The position numbers and the translations under genes are program-made. DNA of 42,021 bases from an uncultured Porphyromonadaceae bacterium (GTDB lineage: Bacteria > Bacteroidota > Bacteroidia > Bacteroidales > Muribaculaceae), in NCBI GenBank assembly GCA_905202215.1, contig CAJKRG010000021.1, positions 1 to 42,021 on the forward strand. The letters run 5' to 3'. This document shows, piece by piece, positions 24,210 through 33,400 of this stretch. The notes under the pieces were generated by a model. It was not told where the DNA came from. It searched no databases and was given only the letters and a program-made list of their open reading frames with translations. Position 1 is the first letter of the stretch. Every line of letters begins with the position of its first letter.

Positions 24210-25340
24210 TTATACTTTGACTACACCGATGCCGGGACGGTCGGTGAGTGTCACTTTGCCGTCAACTATCTTCATTCCGTCGAAGATATCGTTGGCTATG
24301 AGTAGATTACCGTCGAGATCGGCCCAGTCGACCATAGGGGCGAGCTGCGAGGCCGCCGACACGGCGCACGATGTCTCGGTCATACAGCCGAGCATCACCT
24401 TCATGCCCAGTGCGCGAGCGAGCACAGCCATCTTGTAGGCCTCGTGCATGCCGGTGCTCTTCATGAGCTTGATGTTGATGCCGTCGTATGCCTGGGCGGC
24501 GCGGCGCACATCGGGCAGACGCTGCAGGAACTCATCGGCGATGATAGGCAACGGCGAGCGCTCGCGCAGCCATGCGGTGTCGTCGATGGCAGCCTTGTCC
24601 ATGGGCTGCTCCACGAAGAGGCAATTGCGCTCGGCAAGCCAGTGGCACATCTCGAGTGCCTTTTCCTTATCGTTCCAGCCCTGATTGGCGTCGACGCAGA
24701 TAGGCACGTCGGTATGGCGGCGCAGTGCCTCGACAATCTCCTTGTCGTGATCGAGACCCATCTTCACCTTCACCACCTTGTATGGCGCCGTCTCCTCGAT
24801 TTTCTTGCGCATTTCCTCGGGATCGGCATCATAGCTTATGGTAAACGACGTATTCGGGCAGTTATCGGGATTCAGACCCCAGATTTTATACCAGGGCTGA
24901 TTCATGATCTTGCCGGTGAGATCGTGGAGAGCGATATCGACCGAAGCTTTGGCGGCGCGGTTGTTGGGCGCCACTTTCTCCATATATTCATGGATTTCCT
25001 CGATACGGAAAGGATCGGAGAACTGGCTCAGATCGAGCTTCGAGAGAAATTCGCACACCGAAGCCACGCTCTCGCCCAGATAGGGCGGCATCGAGGCCTC
25101 ACCGTAGCCTGTCACTCCGTCGTACTCGATTTCGACCTGCACTCCGGGTGTGGTGGTGCGCTGGTTTCGGGCGAGGTTGAAGGCGTGACGCAGTTTCAGC
25201 TCATAGGGGCGGAACGACAGATTGAGACGTCCCGATTTGCCCGTGGAACGTGTGGCGCTGTCGAGAGCCGACAGCGATATCGGCGATGCTGCAATCATGG
25301 CGCCGAGCATGCCGGTCTTGAGGAAGTTTCTTCGGTTCAT
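24210..25340 (-). CDS. L-Ala-D/L-Glu (dipeptide) epimerase, enolase superfamily
   Basis: Converts L-Ala-D-Glu from murein peptides to L-Ala-L-Glu so it can be cut to ordinary amino acids. The 376-aa protein starts with a probable Tat signal (N-R-R-N-F-L-K-T, then a hydrophobic stretch), so it should be exported. The catalytic barrel has the K-x-K pair (K191, K193), metal ligands D217 (CVDANQ), E244 (FVEQP) and D269 (IADE), and the second catalytic lysine K291 in NIKLMK, the dipeptide-epimerase pattern. It sits between an NlpC/P60 peptidase gene and glnA on the same strand, which supports the murein-peptide role. Confidence 0.9.
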   Translation of the reverse strand: MNRRNFLKTGMLGAMIAASPISLSALDSATRSTGKSGRLNLSFRPYELKLRHAFNLARNQRTTTPGVQVEIEYDGVTGYGEASMPPYLGESVASVCEFLSKLDLSQFSDPFRIEEIHEYMEKVAPNNRAAKASVDIALHDLTGKIMNQPWYKIWGLNPDNCPNTSFTISYDADPEEMRKKIEETAPYKVVKVKMGLDHDKEIVEALRRHTDVPICVDANQGWNDKEKALEMCHWLAERNCLFVEQPMDKAAIDDTAWLRERSPLPIIADEFLQRLPDVRRAAQAYDGINIKLMKSTGMHEAYKMAVLARALGMKVMLGCMTETSCAVSAASQLAPMVDWADLDGNLLIANDIFDGMKIVDGKVTLTDRPGIGVVKV

Positions 25341-25346
25341 TATTAT

Positions 25347-25471
25347 TAGGTGAAAGGTGAAGAGTGAAGGGTGAAAGGTTAGAGGTTAATGGTTAGTGGA
25401 TAATGGGCTGTGAAGAATGCTCTCTAACCACTAACCATTAACCCCTAACCTTCAAGTTTTGCAAAAACTTG
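25347..25471. repeat. Word-type inverted repeat between peptidase and epimerase genes (locus d)
   Basis: The left arm repeats AGGTGAAAGGTG, AGAGTGAAGGGTG and then GGTTAGAGG, GGTTAATGG, GGTTAGTGG (about 25377-25400). The right arm (25421-25451) carries the reverse complement CTAACCACTAACCATTAACC. An 8-bp hairpin, CAAGTTTT (25453-25460) / AAAACTTG (25464-25471), follows, next to the stop codon of the peptidase gene (25474-25476). Confidence 0.8.
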
Positions 25472-25473
25472 AG

Positions 25474-26475
25474 TTAAAAATACCACGGATGGTCTATGAC
25501 CCGTGTAATACCAGGTGTACCCTCATTGCCGGCAATGCGCACGGCATGGAGGAAAGGAGTGGTGAGATAGCTGTCGGCGGCCGGATCCACGCTGTTGCGC
25601 TTCACGCGGCCCGACGAATGCACATATTCGCCGTCGTGGTCGTAGATAGCCACATGTGTCACACGGCGCGTATCAGCATCGCCGAAAAAGAGAAGGTCGC
25701 CCTTGCGGCACTTGCGCCAGTCCTTCGCTTCGATACGGGTGCCGGTGACAGCCTGCTGGGAGGCATCGCGCATCAGTATACGGCCGTTGTCGAAGTAGCT
25801 CACTTTCGCGAGACCCGAGCAATCGAGGGCCTTGGTCGTAGTACCGCCCCAGAGATAGGTGATACCCATCATCGACGAAGCCATATTGATGATCCGGTCG
25901 GGATCGAAGGGCTGATCGGCCCATTTCTCGATTTTCTCGACCGCCGGGGAAGGCACATAGCCCTTGCGGCCGTCGGGGAGTACGACAGGCTGCCAGCCGT
26001 CGGCAGCATCACCGCCCGACTCCACGATACAGCCGTTGACAAGATCGGAGACCACATCGGTATAATCCTTTATCTCTCCCGGTTTCGACAATACATTTAT
26101 CTGGAACGGTGAAACGACGACAAAACGGTCGGCCTTGCGCCATGCCGCCATTTCGGCCGGAGTCTTTTCCACTACCGACGACGACGGTATCCAGCCCGTA
26201 TATCCGTCGGGAGTCTGGATATGCCACCAGTTCCCCTTCTCGATAACGCGCACGGGCATGCCCATGATCGCCTGTGTCGACATTTCGGCTGCATGGCGCC
26301 CCTGAGTGCGTATAGATGCCGCCGACAGACGCACCTGCGCCCACTGGTCGACGGCACCGGCGCCGGCATCAACAAGCGCGCGCGCCGCACGGGCGTCATC
26401 TTCCTTGGTCCCTGCCATTGCCGACACACACATGGCGGCGCATAGCAGACATACGATCAATCTGTGTATTTTCAT
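25474..26475 (-). CDS. NlpC/P60 (C40) murein peptidase with SH3-like domains
   Basis: Predicted gamma-D-glutamyl-diamino acid endopeptidase that cuts murein stem peptides in the periplasm, leaving L-Ala-D-Glu. The 333-aa protein has a signal peptide (1-21), two SH3-like wall-binding domains (about 45-105 with N-W-W-H-I-Q-T-P-D-G-Y-T-G-W-I, and 115-180), then the NlpC/P60 domain with catalytic C219 (LDCSGL), H274 (THVAIY) and H286 (YVHSSG). Order and length match the YkfC group. Its ATG overlaps the end of the transglutaminase-like gene by 4 bp, and the product would be the substrate for the epimerase encoded next. Confidence 0.9.
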   Translation of the reverse strand: MKIHRLIVCLLCAAMCVSAMAGTKEDDARAARALVDAGAGAVDQWAQVRLSAASIRTQGRHAAEMSTQAIMGMPVRVIEKGNWWHIQTPDGYTGWIPSSSVVEKTPAEMAAWRKADRFVVVSPFQINVLSKPGEIKDYTDVVSDLVNGCIVESGGDAADGWQPVVLPDGRKGYVPSPAVEKIEKWADQPFDPDRIINMASSMMGITYLWGGTTTKALDCSGLAKVSYFDNGRILMRDASQQAVTGTRIEAKDWRKCRKGDLLFFGDADTRRVTHVAIYDHDGEYVHSSGRVKRNSVDPAADSYLTTPFLHAVRIAGNEGTPGITRVIDHPWYF

Positions 26476-27866
26476 TTGGACGAAACTTCAACGGGTTCTA
26501 CGGAAATAAGTTCGAAATAAGAGTTCCACCCGGGGTAGAACAGATTGCCGCGCGAGCATTCGACCTCTCCGGCCTGGAAATCGACAGTCTCGCTGCGCAC
26601 GAATTTTTTCGGTGGATAAAGCTCGCCGCAGACGCCCTTGTTGGTCGAGAAACGGTGCGAGTCTATGCCGTGCGAGTAGAAAGTCTGAGCGTCCTTGTCG
26701 GGTGTATTGCCGTAACGGCCGAACGACACATCGACAGGCACCCAGCCGACACCCTCGAAGTATGTCTCGGCCCAGTCGTGATAGTTTTTTTCTCCGGGAT
26801 GGAGCATCCAGCCGCTTTCCCAGCGCGAAGGCACACCGAGACTGCGCATAAGCGAGATATAGAGGAGCGACACCTGGCCGCAGTCGCCGTGACGCTCGCG
26901 GAGCACATAGGTGGGAATGCAGTCGATGGTACTGTACTCGCGTGCTCCGGCCCAGGGGAACTGCATGATATAGTCGGCCACAAGCTCGCTCTGGCGATAA
27001 GGGTTGGTCTCGGTGCCTACTATGGCGCGGGCAAGCGAGTCGAGCCGCACGATATGGGGAGCCTCGAATGCCGTATATCGGCGATAGAGCTCGCTGTTCT
27101 TGTCGTAGGGCTTCAGACGGGCCTCAATCTCCTTGCCCGACACGAACTTACCATTGGTCGTATATGTGCCGACATACTCGAAACGTGCGGTGTCGCCTTC
27201 GGCCGGTGCCGGCAGTATCATGGATATGGTGTTGTGCACCGAGCGGTTGCCCGACAGGATATATTCAGAAGGCTCTGTCCCTACGATTATCACGCCGGTC
27301 TGACGGTCGCACTGCTCGCTGTCGAGCGGCAGAGGCATCCATACACGGATACTGTCGCCTTCGAGGGCCTTGTCGTAGGGCACCTCTATGCCGAAGCGGT
27401 AAGTCACGCGGTGGGCGAGACCTTTGGGATTACGGCCACGGTAGTAGTCGAGCACAGAATCGACATACGACAGTCGTTTTTCGGTAGCATCGTAGCCGCG
27501 GTCGGTCACACCGCCGTTATAGTCGGGATTGAGCAGATTGAGGTTGCGGGGCGATTTGCGGTGTATACGCATTACGCCGTCGATTTCGCGGCCCTCGATA
27601 TAGTGACGTGCGAGAAAGGTGTCGATATCGGCATCGGTGACCTCCGGATGACGCTCGCGGATCACGGCCTTGGCCTCGTCGAGAGTAAGCGAGAAATCCG
27701 ACATGATACGTCGGTTGATAGCGTCGGCAGAATCAGCCTCAAGCCAGACAGGATCGTCGGCGCGACCCGACACCTCGGCCTGAATCTCTTCGGAATGACG
27801 CGAAAGCTCATAAGCGCCGATAGCTCCGGCTACTATGACTAATGCGACAGTAATAGTTTTTTTCAT
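26472..27866 (-). CDS. Transglutaminase-like domain protein
   Basis: The 464-aa protein has an N-terminal membrane anchor or signal (residues 3-20). A mixed region (about 25-290) contains a DUF-like sandwich; the C-terminal transglutaminase-like fold carries the Cys-His-Asp triad as C329 (HGDCGQ), H363 (NYHDWAE) and D379 (VPVDVSFG). Proteins of this type may act as peptidases or amidases rather than cross-linkers. As first gene of a set with a murein endopeptidase and a dipeptide epimerase, it probably handles peptidoglycan peptides or proteins in the periplasm; the exact reaction is unknown. It has its own consensus promoter, divergent from the small lipoprotein gene. Confidence 0.82.
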   Translation of the reverse strand: MKKTITVALVIVAGAIGAYELSRHSEEIQAEVSGRADDPVWLEADSADAINRRIMSDFSLTLDEAKAVIRERHPEVTDADIDTFLARHYIEGREIDGVMRIHRKSPRNLNLLNPDYNGGVTDRGYDATEKRLSYVDSVLDYYRGRNPKGLAHRVTYRFGIEVPYDKALEGDSIRVWMPLPLDSEQCDRQTGVIIVGTEPSEYILSGNRSVHNTISMILPAPAEGDTARFEYVGTYTTNGKFVSGKEIEARLKPYDKNSELYRRYTAFEAPHIVRLDSLARAIVGTETNPYRQSELVADYIMQFPWAGAREYSTIDCIPTYVLRERHGDCGQVSLLYISLMRSLGVPSRWESGWMLHPGEKNYHDWAETYFEGVGWVPVDVSFGRYGNTPDKDAQTFYSHGIDSHRFSTNKGVCGELYPPKKFVRSETVDFQAGEVECSRGNLFYPGWNSYFELISVEPVEVSSK

Positions 27867-27914
27867 CGGTAATTGTGATAATGGATCCTACCTTGAATAA
27901 GGTATATTTTCGTT

Positions 27915-27945
27915 CAAAGATACGATTTTTTATCGGGGTCTCAAA
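27915..27945 (-). promoter_or_regulatory. Promoter of the murein-peptide gene set
   Basis: On the minus strand TTTG (27945-27942) and TATCTTTG (27922-27915) are 19 bp apart, a full consensus match. The leader is about 45 nt. It lies back to back with the promoter of the lipoprotein gene. Confidence 0.8.
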
Positions 27946-27964
27946 ATTAGTTTAGCTTTTTTAG

Positions 27965-27972
27965 TACTTTTG
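27965..27972 (+). promoter_or_regulatory. -7 box of the small lipoprotein gene
   Basis: TACTTTTG matches the -7 consensus 21 bp before the ATG at 27993. No TTTG is seen at the usual distance. Confidence 0.55.
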
Positions 27973-27992
27973 CGCAAAACAAACACCCGCTT

Positions 27993-28541
27993 ATGAAACT
28001 CAACACTATCTTCTGCTTCATTCTCGCTCTGGCCGCCATGGCCTGCACCGAGAAAAAAGGAGTGGCCGAAGCCGCTCCCTTTACCGTCGATTCACTCATG
28101 ACAGCCCCCGAGGCATATCTCGGCGACACCGTCACTGTCGAAGGCACCTGCAGCCATCTGTGCAAGCACGGAGGCCGCAAGGCATTTCTGGTCGGCGCCG
28201 ACAGCACCACCGTGCTCCGCTGCGAGGCCACACCCGAAATGGGAGGCGCTTTCGCTCCCGACTGCGTAGGCAAGACTCTGACCGTGCGCGGAATCGTGCG
28301 CGAGAACCGTATCGATGAAGAGGCCGTGGCCCGCATGGAAGCCCAGTACCTCGCCGCCGACTCCGCAGCGCGCTCCCACGAGGCCTGCGATACCGAAAAG
28401 AAAGCCCAGGGACAGGCCGAAATCAGCACCTTCGAGGCCCGCATGGCCGACTACCGCGCCAAGATAGCCGCCCGCGCCGAAGCCGAGGCCAAGCCATATC
28501 TCTCTTTCTATTACCTCGAAGCCCTCTCCTACACCAAATAG
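27993..28541 (+). CDS. Small lipoprotein with OB-fold-like, Cys/His-containing domain
   Basis: The 182-aa product has a lipoprotein signal ending at Cys18 (A-A-M-A-C). Residues about 28-110 show a short five-strand pattern (V-T-V-E-G-T ... L-T-V-R-G-I-V) like an OB-fold, interrupted by C-S-H-L-C-K-H-G-G, a cluster of two Cys and two His that could bind a metal. The C-terminal third is a charged, alanine-rich helix. I recognise it only as a conserved Bacteroidales type of unknown function. It stands alone between its promoter and a terminator. Confidence 0.75.
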   Translation: MKLNTIFCFILALAAMACTEKKGVAEAAPFTVDSLMTAPEAYLGDTVTVEGTCSHLCKHGGRKAFLVGADSTTVLRCEATPEMGGAFAPDCVGKTLTVRGIVRENRIDEEAVARMEAQYLAADSAARSHEACDTEKKAQGQAEISTFEARMADYRAKIAARAEAEAKPYLSFYYLEALSYTK

Positions 28542-28567
28542 GAAACGGAACAATAGATTCTCTTACC

Positions 28568-28606
28568 CGCCCTCCATACCGATCAACCGATATGGAGGGC
28601 GTTTTT
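28568..28606 (+). terminator. Terminator of the small lipoprotein gene
   Basis: An 11-bp perfect stem CGCCCTCCATA (28568-28578) / TATGGAGGGCG (28591-28601) is followed by five T. Confidence 0.9.
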
Positions 28607-28633
28607 GACGGTGCGCCTGCTATCCAAATAAAT

Positions 28634-28665
28634 TTTGGGGTGTGAGGGAATTTTTGCTATTTTTG
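28634..28665 (+). promoter_or_regulatory. Promoter of the fumarase gene
   Basis: TTTG (28634-28637) and TATTTTTG (28658-28665) are 20 bp apart, a full consensus match. The leader is about 28 nt. Confidence 0.8.
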
Positions 28666-28697
28666 TGGCAAAGATAAACATACTCCATAATACAGAT

Positions 28698-30344
28698 ATG
28701 GCAACAAAACCGTTTCATTACCAAGAGATGTTCCCGCTGGGACCCGATACCACTGAGTATTACCATCTTACCTCCGATTACGTCCATACCGAGACCTGGG
28801 GTGGCCACGAATTTCTGGTCATAGACCCCGAGGCTCTTACCGTCCTTACCCGCCAGGCCACACACGACAACGCCTTCATGCTGCGCCGCGAGCACAATGC
28901 CATGGTGGCCAAAATCCTGTCCGACCCCGAAGCGAGCGAAAACGACAAGTTCGTGGCCCTCACGATGCTCCGCAATGCCGAGGTAGCCGCCAAAGGCCAG
29001 CTTCCCTTCTGTCAGGATACCGGCACGGCAATCTGCCACGCTTCCAAAGGCCAGTTCGTGTTCACCGGCTGCAACGACGAAGAAAAAATATCGCACGGCG
29101 TATATCTGACCTACACCACCGACAATCTCCGCTACAGCCAGAACGCACCCCTCACAATGTATGAGGAAGTGAACACCGGCTGCAACCTCCCCGCCCAGAT
29201 CGACATCCACGCTACCGAAGGCGACGAATACCACTTCCTCTTCGTGGCCAAGGGCGGCGGCTCCGCAAACAAGACATATCTCTATCAGGAAACAAAGGCT
29301 ACCATCAACCCCGACCGCCTCGTGCCCTTCCTCATCGAGAAAATGAAGTCGCTCGGCACAGCCGCCTGTCCGCCCTACCACATCGCGTTTGTCATCGGCG
29401 GCACATCGGCCGAAAAGAACCTCGAGGTTGTCAAGAAAGCCTCTGTCAAATACCTCGACTCCCTTCCCACCAAGGGTAATGAGTACGGCCACGCCTTCCG
29501 CGACGTCGAACTCGAAGCCACACTCAAGAAAGCTGCCGAAGAACTCGGTCTCGGCGCCCAGTTCGGCGGCAAATATTTCGCCCACGACATCCGCGTGATC
29601 CGTCTGCCCCGCCACGGCGCCTCCTGCCCCATCGGCATGGGTGTGAGCTGCTCGGCCGACCGCAACGTCAAGGCAAAAATCAACCGCGAAGGACTCTGGA
29701 TCGAAAAACTCGACTCCAATCCCGGCGAACTCATTCCCGAGGAATACCGCAAGAAAGGCGAAGGCGAAGTTGTGAAGATCGACCTCAACCGCCCCATGCC
29801 CGAAGTCCTCGCCGAACTGAGCAAATATCCCGTATCGACACGTCTGTCGCTCAAGGGCACCATCATCGTAGGCCGCGACATCGCTCACGCCAAGATCAAG
29901 GAACGCCTAGACAAGGGCGAGCCGATGCCCCAGTACCTCAAGGATCACCCCATCTACTACGCAGGCCCGGCCAAAACTCCCGCCGGCATGCCTTCCGGCT
30001 CATTCGGCCCGACAACCGCAGGACGTATGGACAGCTACGTAGACCAATTCCAGAGCGCAGGCGGCTCAATGATCATGATCGCCAAGGGCAACCGCTCCAA
30101 AGCCGTCACCGACGCATGCCACAAACACGGAGGCTTCTATCTCGGCTCAATCGGTGGTCCCGCCGCCGTTCTGGCACAGAACTCAATCAAGAACGTCGAA
30201 CTCCTCGAATATCCCGAACTCGGCATGGAAGCCATCTGGAAAATCGAGGTCGAAGACTTCCCCGCATTCATCCTCGTCGACGACAAGGGCAACGATTTCT
30301 TCACCGAAATCTCTGAAAAGTGCAAAAACTGCGGTCTGAAGTAA
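28698..30344 (+). CDS. Class I fumarate hydratase (4Fe-4S)
   Basis: Interconverts fumarate and malate; in Bacteroidota it serves the reductive branch that makes succinate. The 548-aa length fits the single-chain class I enzymes, with the alpha part (about 30-330) containing QDTGTAI and the conserved cysteine-containing segments expected to hold the iron-sulfur cluster, and the beta part (about 370-545) with KGTIIVGRDIAHAK, Y-Y-A-G-P-A-K and G-P-T-T-A-G-R-M-D. The start at 28698 is chosen because earlier in-frame ATG at 28635 lies inside the promoter. It is monocistronic, between its promoter and a terminator. Confidence 0.94.
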   Translation: MATKPFHYQEMFPLGPDTTEYYHLTSDYVHTETWGGHEFLVIDPEALTVLTRQATHDNAFMLRREHNAMVAKILSDPEASENDKFVALTMLRNAEVAAKGQLPFCQDTGTAICHASKGQFVFTGCNDEEKISHGVYLTYTTDNLRYSQNAPLTMYEEVNTGCNLPAQIDIHATEGDEYHFLFVAKGGGSANKTYLYQETKATINPDRLVPFLIEKMKSLGTAACPPYHIAFVIGGTSAEKNLEVVKKASVKYLDSLPTKGNEYGHAFRDVELEATLKKAAEELGLGAQFGGKYFAHDIRVIRLPRHGASCPIGMGVSCSADRNVKAKINREGLWIEKLDSNPGELIPEEYRKKGEGEVVKIDLNRPMPEVLAELSKYPVSTRLSLKGTIIVGRDIAHAKIKERLDKGEPMPQYLKDHPIYYAGPAKTPAGMPSGSFGPTTAGRMDSYVDQFQSAGGSMIMIAKGNRSKAVTDACHKHGGFYLGSIGGPAAVLAQNSIKNVELLEYPELGMEAIWKIEVEDFPAFILVDDKGNDFFTEISEKCKNCGLK

Positions 30345-30365
30345 TTCTTCCGCCAGAATTCCTAC

Positions 30366-30410
30366 AACCCGCCCAGGCTCCGTCTTTTATTCGGGCCCGG
30401 GCGGGTTTAA
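30366..30410 (+). terminator. Terminator-like hairpin after the fumarase gene
   Basis: AACCCGCCC (30366-30374) pairs with GGGCGGGTT (30399-30407), a 9-bp GC-rich stem with a 24-nt loop. The T run is short (TTT then AAACC), so termination may be partial. Confidence 0.6.
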
Positions 30411-30482
30411 ACCATTTTAAAAGCCGTTTGTCTTATAGCTATACGGCCATTATGGCTATAACTCCATTTCATCTTGTACATC

Positions 30483-33400
30483 ATGCGCAAAACCCTCTTT
30501 CTCATCTTCAATGCAATCGCGGCATTGTTTATCTCCCACCACATGACAGCACAGACTCCGGATTTCAAGACGCCCGACTTCGCATACCCCAAAACAGTCG
30601 AAGCAGACGCCAAGGCTTTGCTGAAAAAAGCTTCAGGATTCTCCGGCGACGCAGCTGCGGCCACACGCCTGCGCGCCACGCTCGAGCTATGCGCCGCCCA
30701 GATTCAGATAGACCGCAACAGCGCGTTCGCCCAACCGGCTCTCATCGCTGAGCAGGCCGATGCCTCCACAGGCACCGGACGCGCCATGCTCCTCGCCCTT
30801 GAAGCTACAAAATATGCGCAGATATACAGCAACAACAGCTGGAAATACGACCGCGTCGACGCTCCCCTGGAGCCATATCCTGCCGACGTGTCGGAGTGGA
30901 GCGGCAAACAGTTCCAGACACGCATCGCACAGCTTTTCGACGAAGCCATGCAGATAGATGCGCCCACGCCTCTGAATGTTTTCGAGGCCTCGCTCGAATA
31001 TTCGCCCGAAGCACTGCAATACATTCCCACGGTACAGGATTTCATAAGATACAAGGCATTCACCGTCCTTGACGAGTGCGGCTGTGAGGCGAAAGCCGCC
31101 GCAATTGCCGACGAGGCATTTGCCTCGGCTCCACAGGGCTCACCCTCCTATTTCTTCTGGGCGGTAAAAAAATACAACAACGACAAAAAAACTCTTCAGG
31201 ACATATATACCCGTAATGCAGGTGTCGAAGCCGCCCGCTTCCTGCTGCAGAACATCGTCGATACCCCTTATTACGACTACGGCATTTACGAGGAGGAACC
31301 CGAAACCGATGCATCTGAAAAGGCCCGGCATACCGCCCGCGACAGGAAGATAACCATGATACGCGAGTCGCTCGACAAATTCCCCTCGTGGTACGGCAAC
31401 GCCTCGCTCAGCAACTCTCTCGCACAGCTCACTCAGCCGAAAGTGACATACACATACCCGTCGATGATCGCTCCCGGCGCCGACATAAAGATAAGCTGCG
31501 ACTACTCTTTTGCAAAAAATATCGAGGCGGCCTTATACACCGTTCCAGCCAATAAAAACGGCATAGACGCCGAGAGCCTGCTGAAACAGCGCAAACTTGT
31601 CTCCGCAAGCTATGTGCCCTCCGCCACCGACGGCAAGACCGACATCATCCTCACGGCCCCCGGCGCGGGTACGTATGCCCTGCTCGTCACAGTTGATGGC
31701 AAACCATCGATCGACCGGTGGAATGTGCCCGAAATAATGGTTACGCCTCTCATAGGCTTTGCCATAAACGGCTGTCGTGAAAACGCTGTCATAGCCGTCG
31801 ACTACACCACCGGAATGCCCCTCGCCGGTGTCACCGTGAAATCCAACGAAATCAGCTACCGCCGAAATGCCCGGACCATATCAAAAACGATCGGCAAGAC
31901 CGGCGACGACGGCTTCCTGATCTGCGATGCCCAGAAGCCTGAATCAGGCAACCGCTACTATACATTCACCTACAACGGACACACCTACAGTTTCGACAAC
32001 TCCATCCGCATGATGGTGTTCGCCGACGGCACACGCACGACCGAACGCTACGATGTCAAACTCATGACCGACCGCGCCCTCTATCACCCCGGCGACACCG
32101 TGCGATGGGCCGTGGCAGTATCGCGGCTGGGTATCGGGAAACATGACGTCCCCGTCGCAGCAGCCGACATGAAGCTGACAGTCGAGTTCAGAGACGCAAA
32201 CGGCCAGCCGGCCGGATCAGCCGATGTGACCACAGACCGTTTCGGCCGAGCAATCGGTTCTTTCCCGACAAAAGAAGGCGTACTTACCGGTTCTTATTCT
32301 TTCCGTATCAACGAAATCAGCTCGTTCTACGGCAATGTGATGGTGAGCGACTTCAAACTCCCGACCTTCGAGGCTAAAATCGACAGAATCGAACGCGACA
32401 TACCCGCCGCAGGCGACGTCCGCGTCACAGGCTCGGCCCGCACATTCACAGGCATGGCCGTAGCCGGCGCCAAGGTGTCGATGACCCTTACCGGCGCACA
32501 CCGCTGGCGCTGGTTCGCTCCTGCCGCCGAACTCGCCTCCTACGACACCGTGACAGCCTCCGACGGCACCTTCTCTTTCGACATTCCGGCCACGGTCTTC
32601 AAATCAGACAAGGAAAAATTCACTGACTTCATAGTAAAAGCCACCGTCACCTCGCTCACTGCCGAGACAGCCGAGACCTCGCGCAATTTCACCATCGGCA
32701 AACCATATTTCCTCTCTATGTCGGGTACCCCGCGCTATGCCGACACCTCCAAGCCTGTATCAGCCGTTTTCGAGGCATATAACGCCGACGACGAGCAGGT
32801 GAATATCTCTGTAAACTGGGTTCTCGGCGTCGCCGACGGCGATTCGCTCAAGAGCGTCGTGGCCCGTGGCTCGGCCGTCACCGGTCAGCCTGCCACACTC
32901 GACCTCGGAGCAGTTCCCGCAGGCGTATATACCTTCCGCATAGAGGCTGCCGACACCACACTCGCCAGTCCTCTGATGGCCTCGACTATCACATTATATA
33001 ATGTAGGCCGCAACCAGGTGCCGGAGACCGATTCGCCCCTCTTCGTGCCTGTCAGCGACTACCGTCCCGACGGCCGTTCGGTCGGAATCCTCGCCGGCAA
33101 TTCAGGCAGCGACCGGATATGTGTGTTCGTGGCCGTACGCTCGGGTGAAAATCTGGTTTCCTTCCGCCGCGAAATGCTTAAGCCGGGCTTCAGCCACATC
33201 AAAGTCGATGTCCCCGCATCGTCCGACAAGCTTCAGATACTTCTCTCCACCGTCCGAAGCGGCAATGTATTTACCGAAGACGTCACAGTCGCCCGGCCTG
33301 CGGAAGCTCCCGTCAAGGTATATGCCGAAAGCTTCCGCGACAAGCTCACGCCGAGCCTCGGCGAGACATGGCGTTTCCGTCTCACCGACGGCGAAGGCAA

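Noticed and set aside
26316..27842. Very long open frame on the plus strand, antisense to the transglutaminase-like and peptidase genes
   Set aside because: The minus-strand genes have intact catalytic motifs, a promoter and overlapping starts; the plus frame has no family motifs and is a by-product of GC-rich codon use.
28620..29888. Long open frame antisense to the fumarase gene
   Set aside because: Fumarase motifs, promoter and terminator all lie on the plus strand; the reverse frame lacks any recognisable domain. Similar frames opposite the Na/Pi cotransporter (13220-14653) and inside the flippase (19499-20806) were dropped for the same reason.
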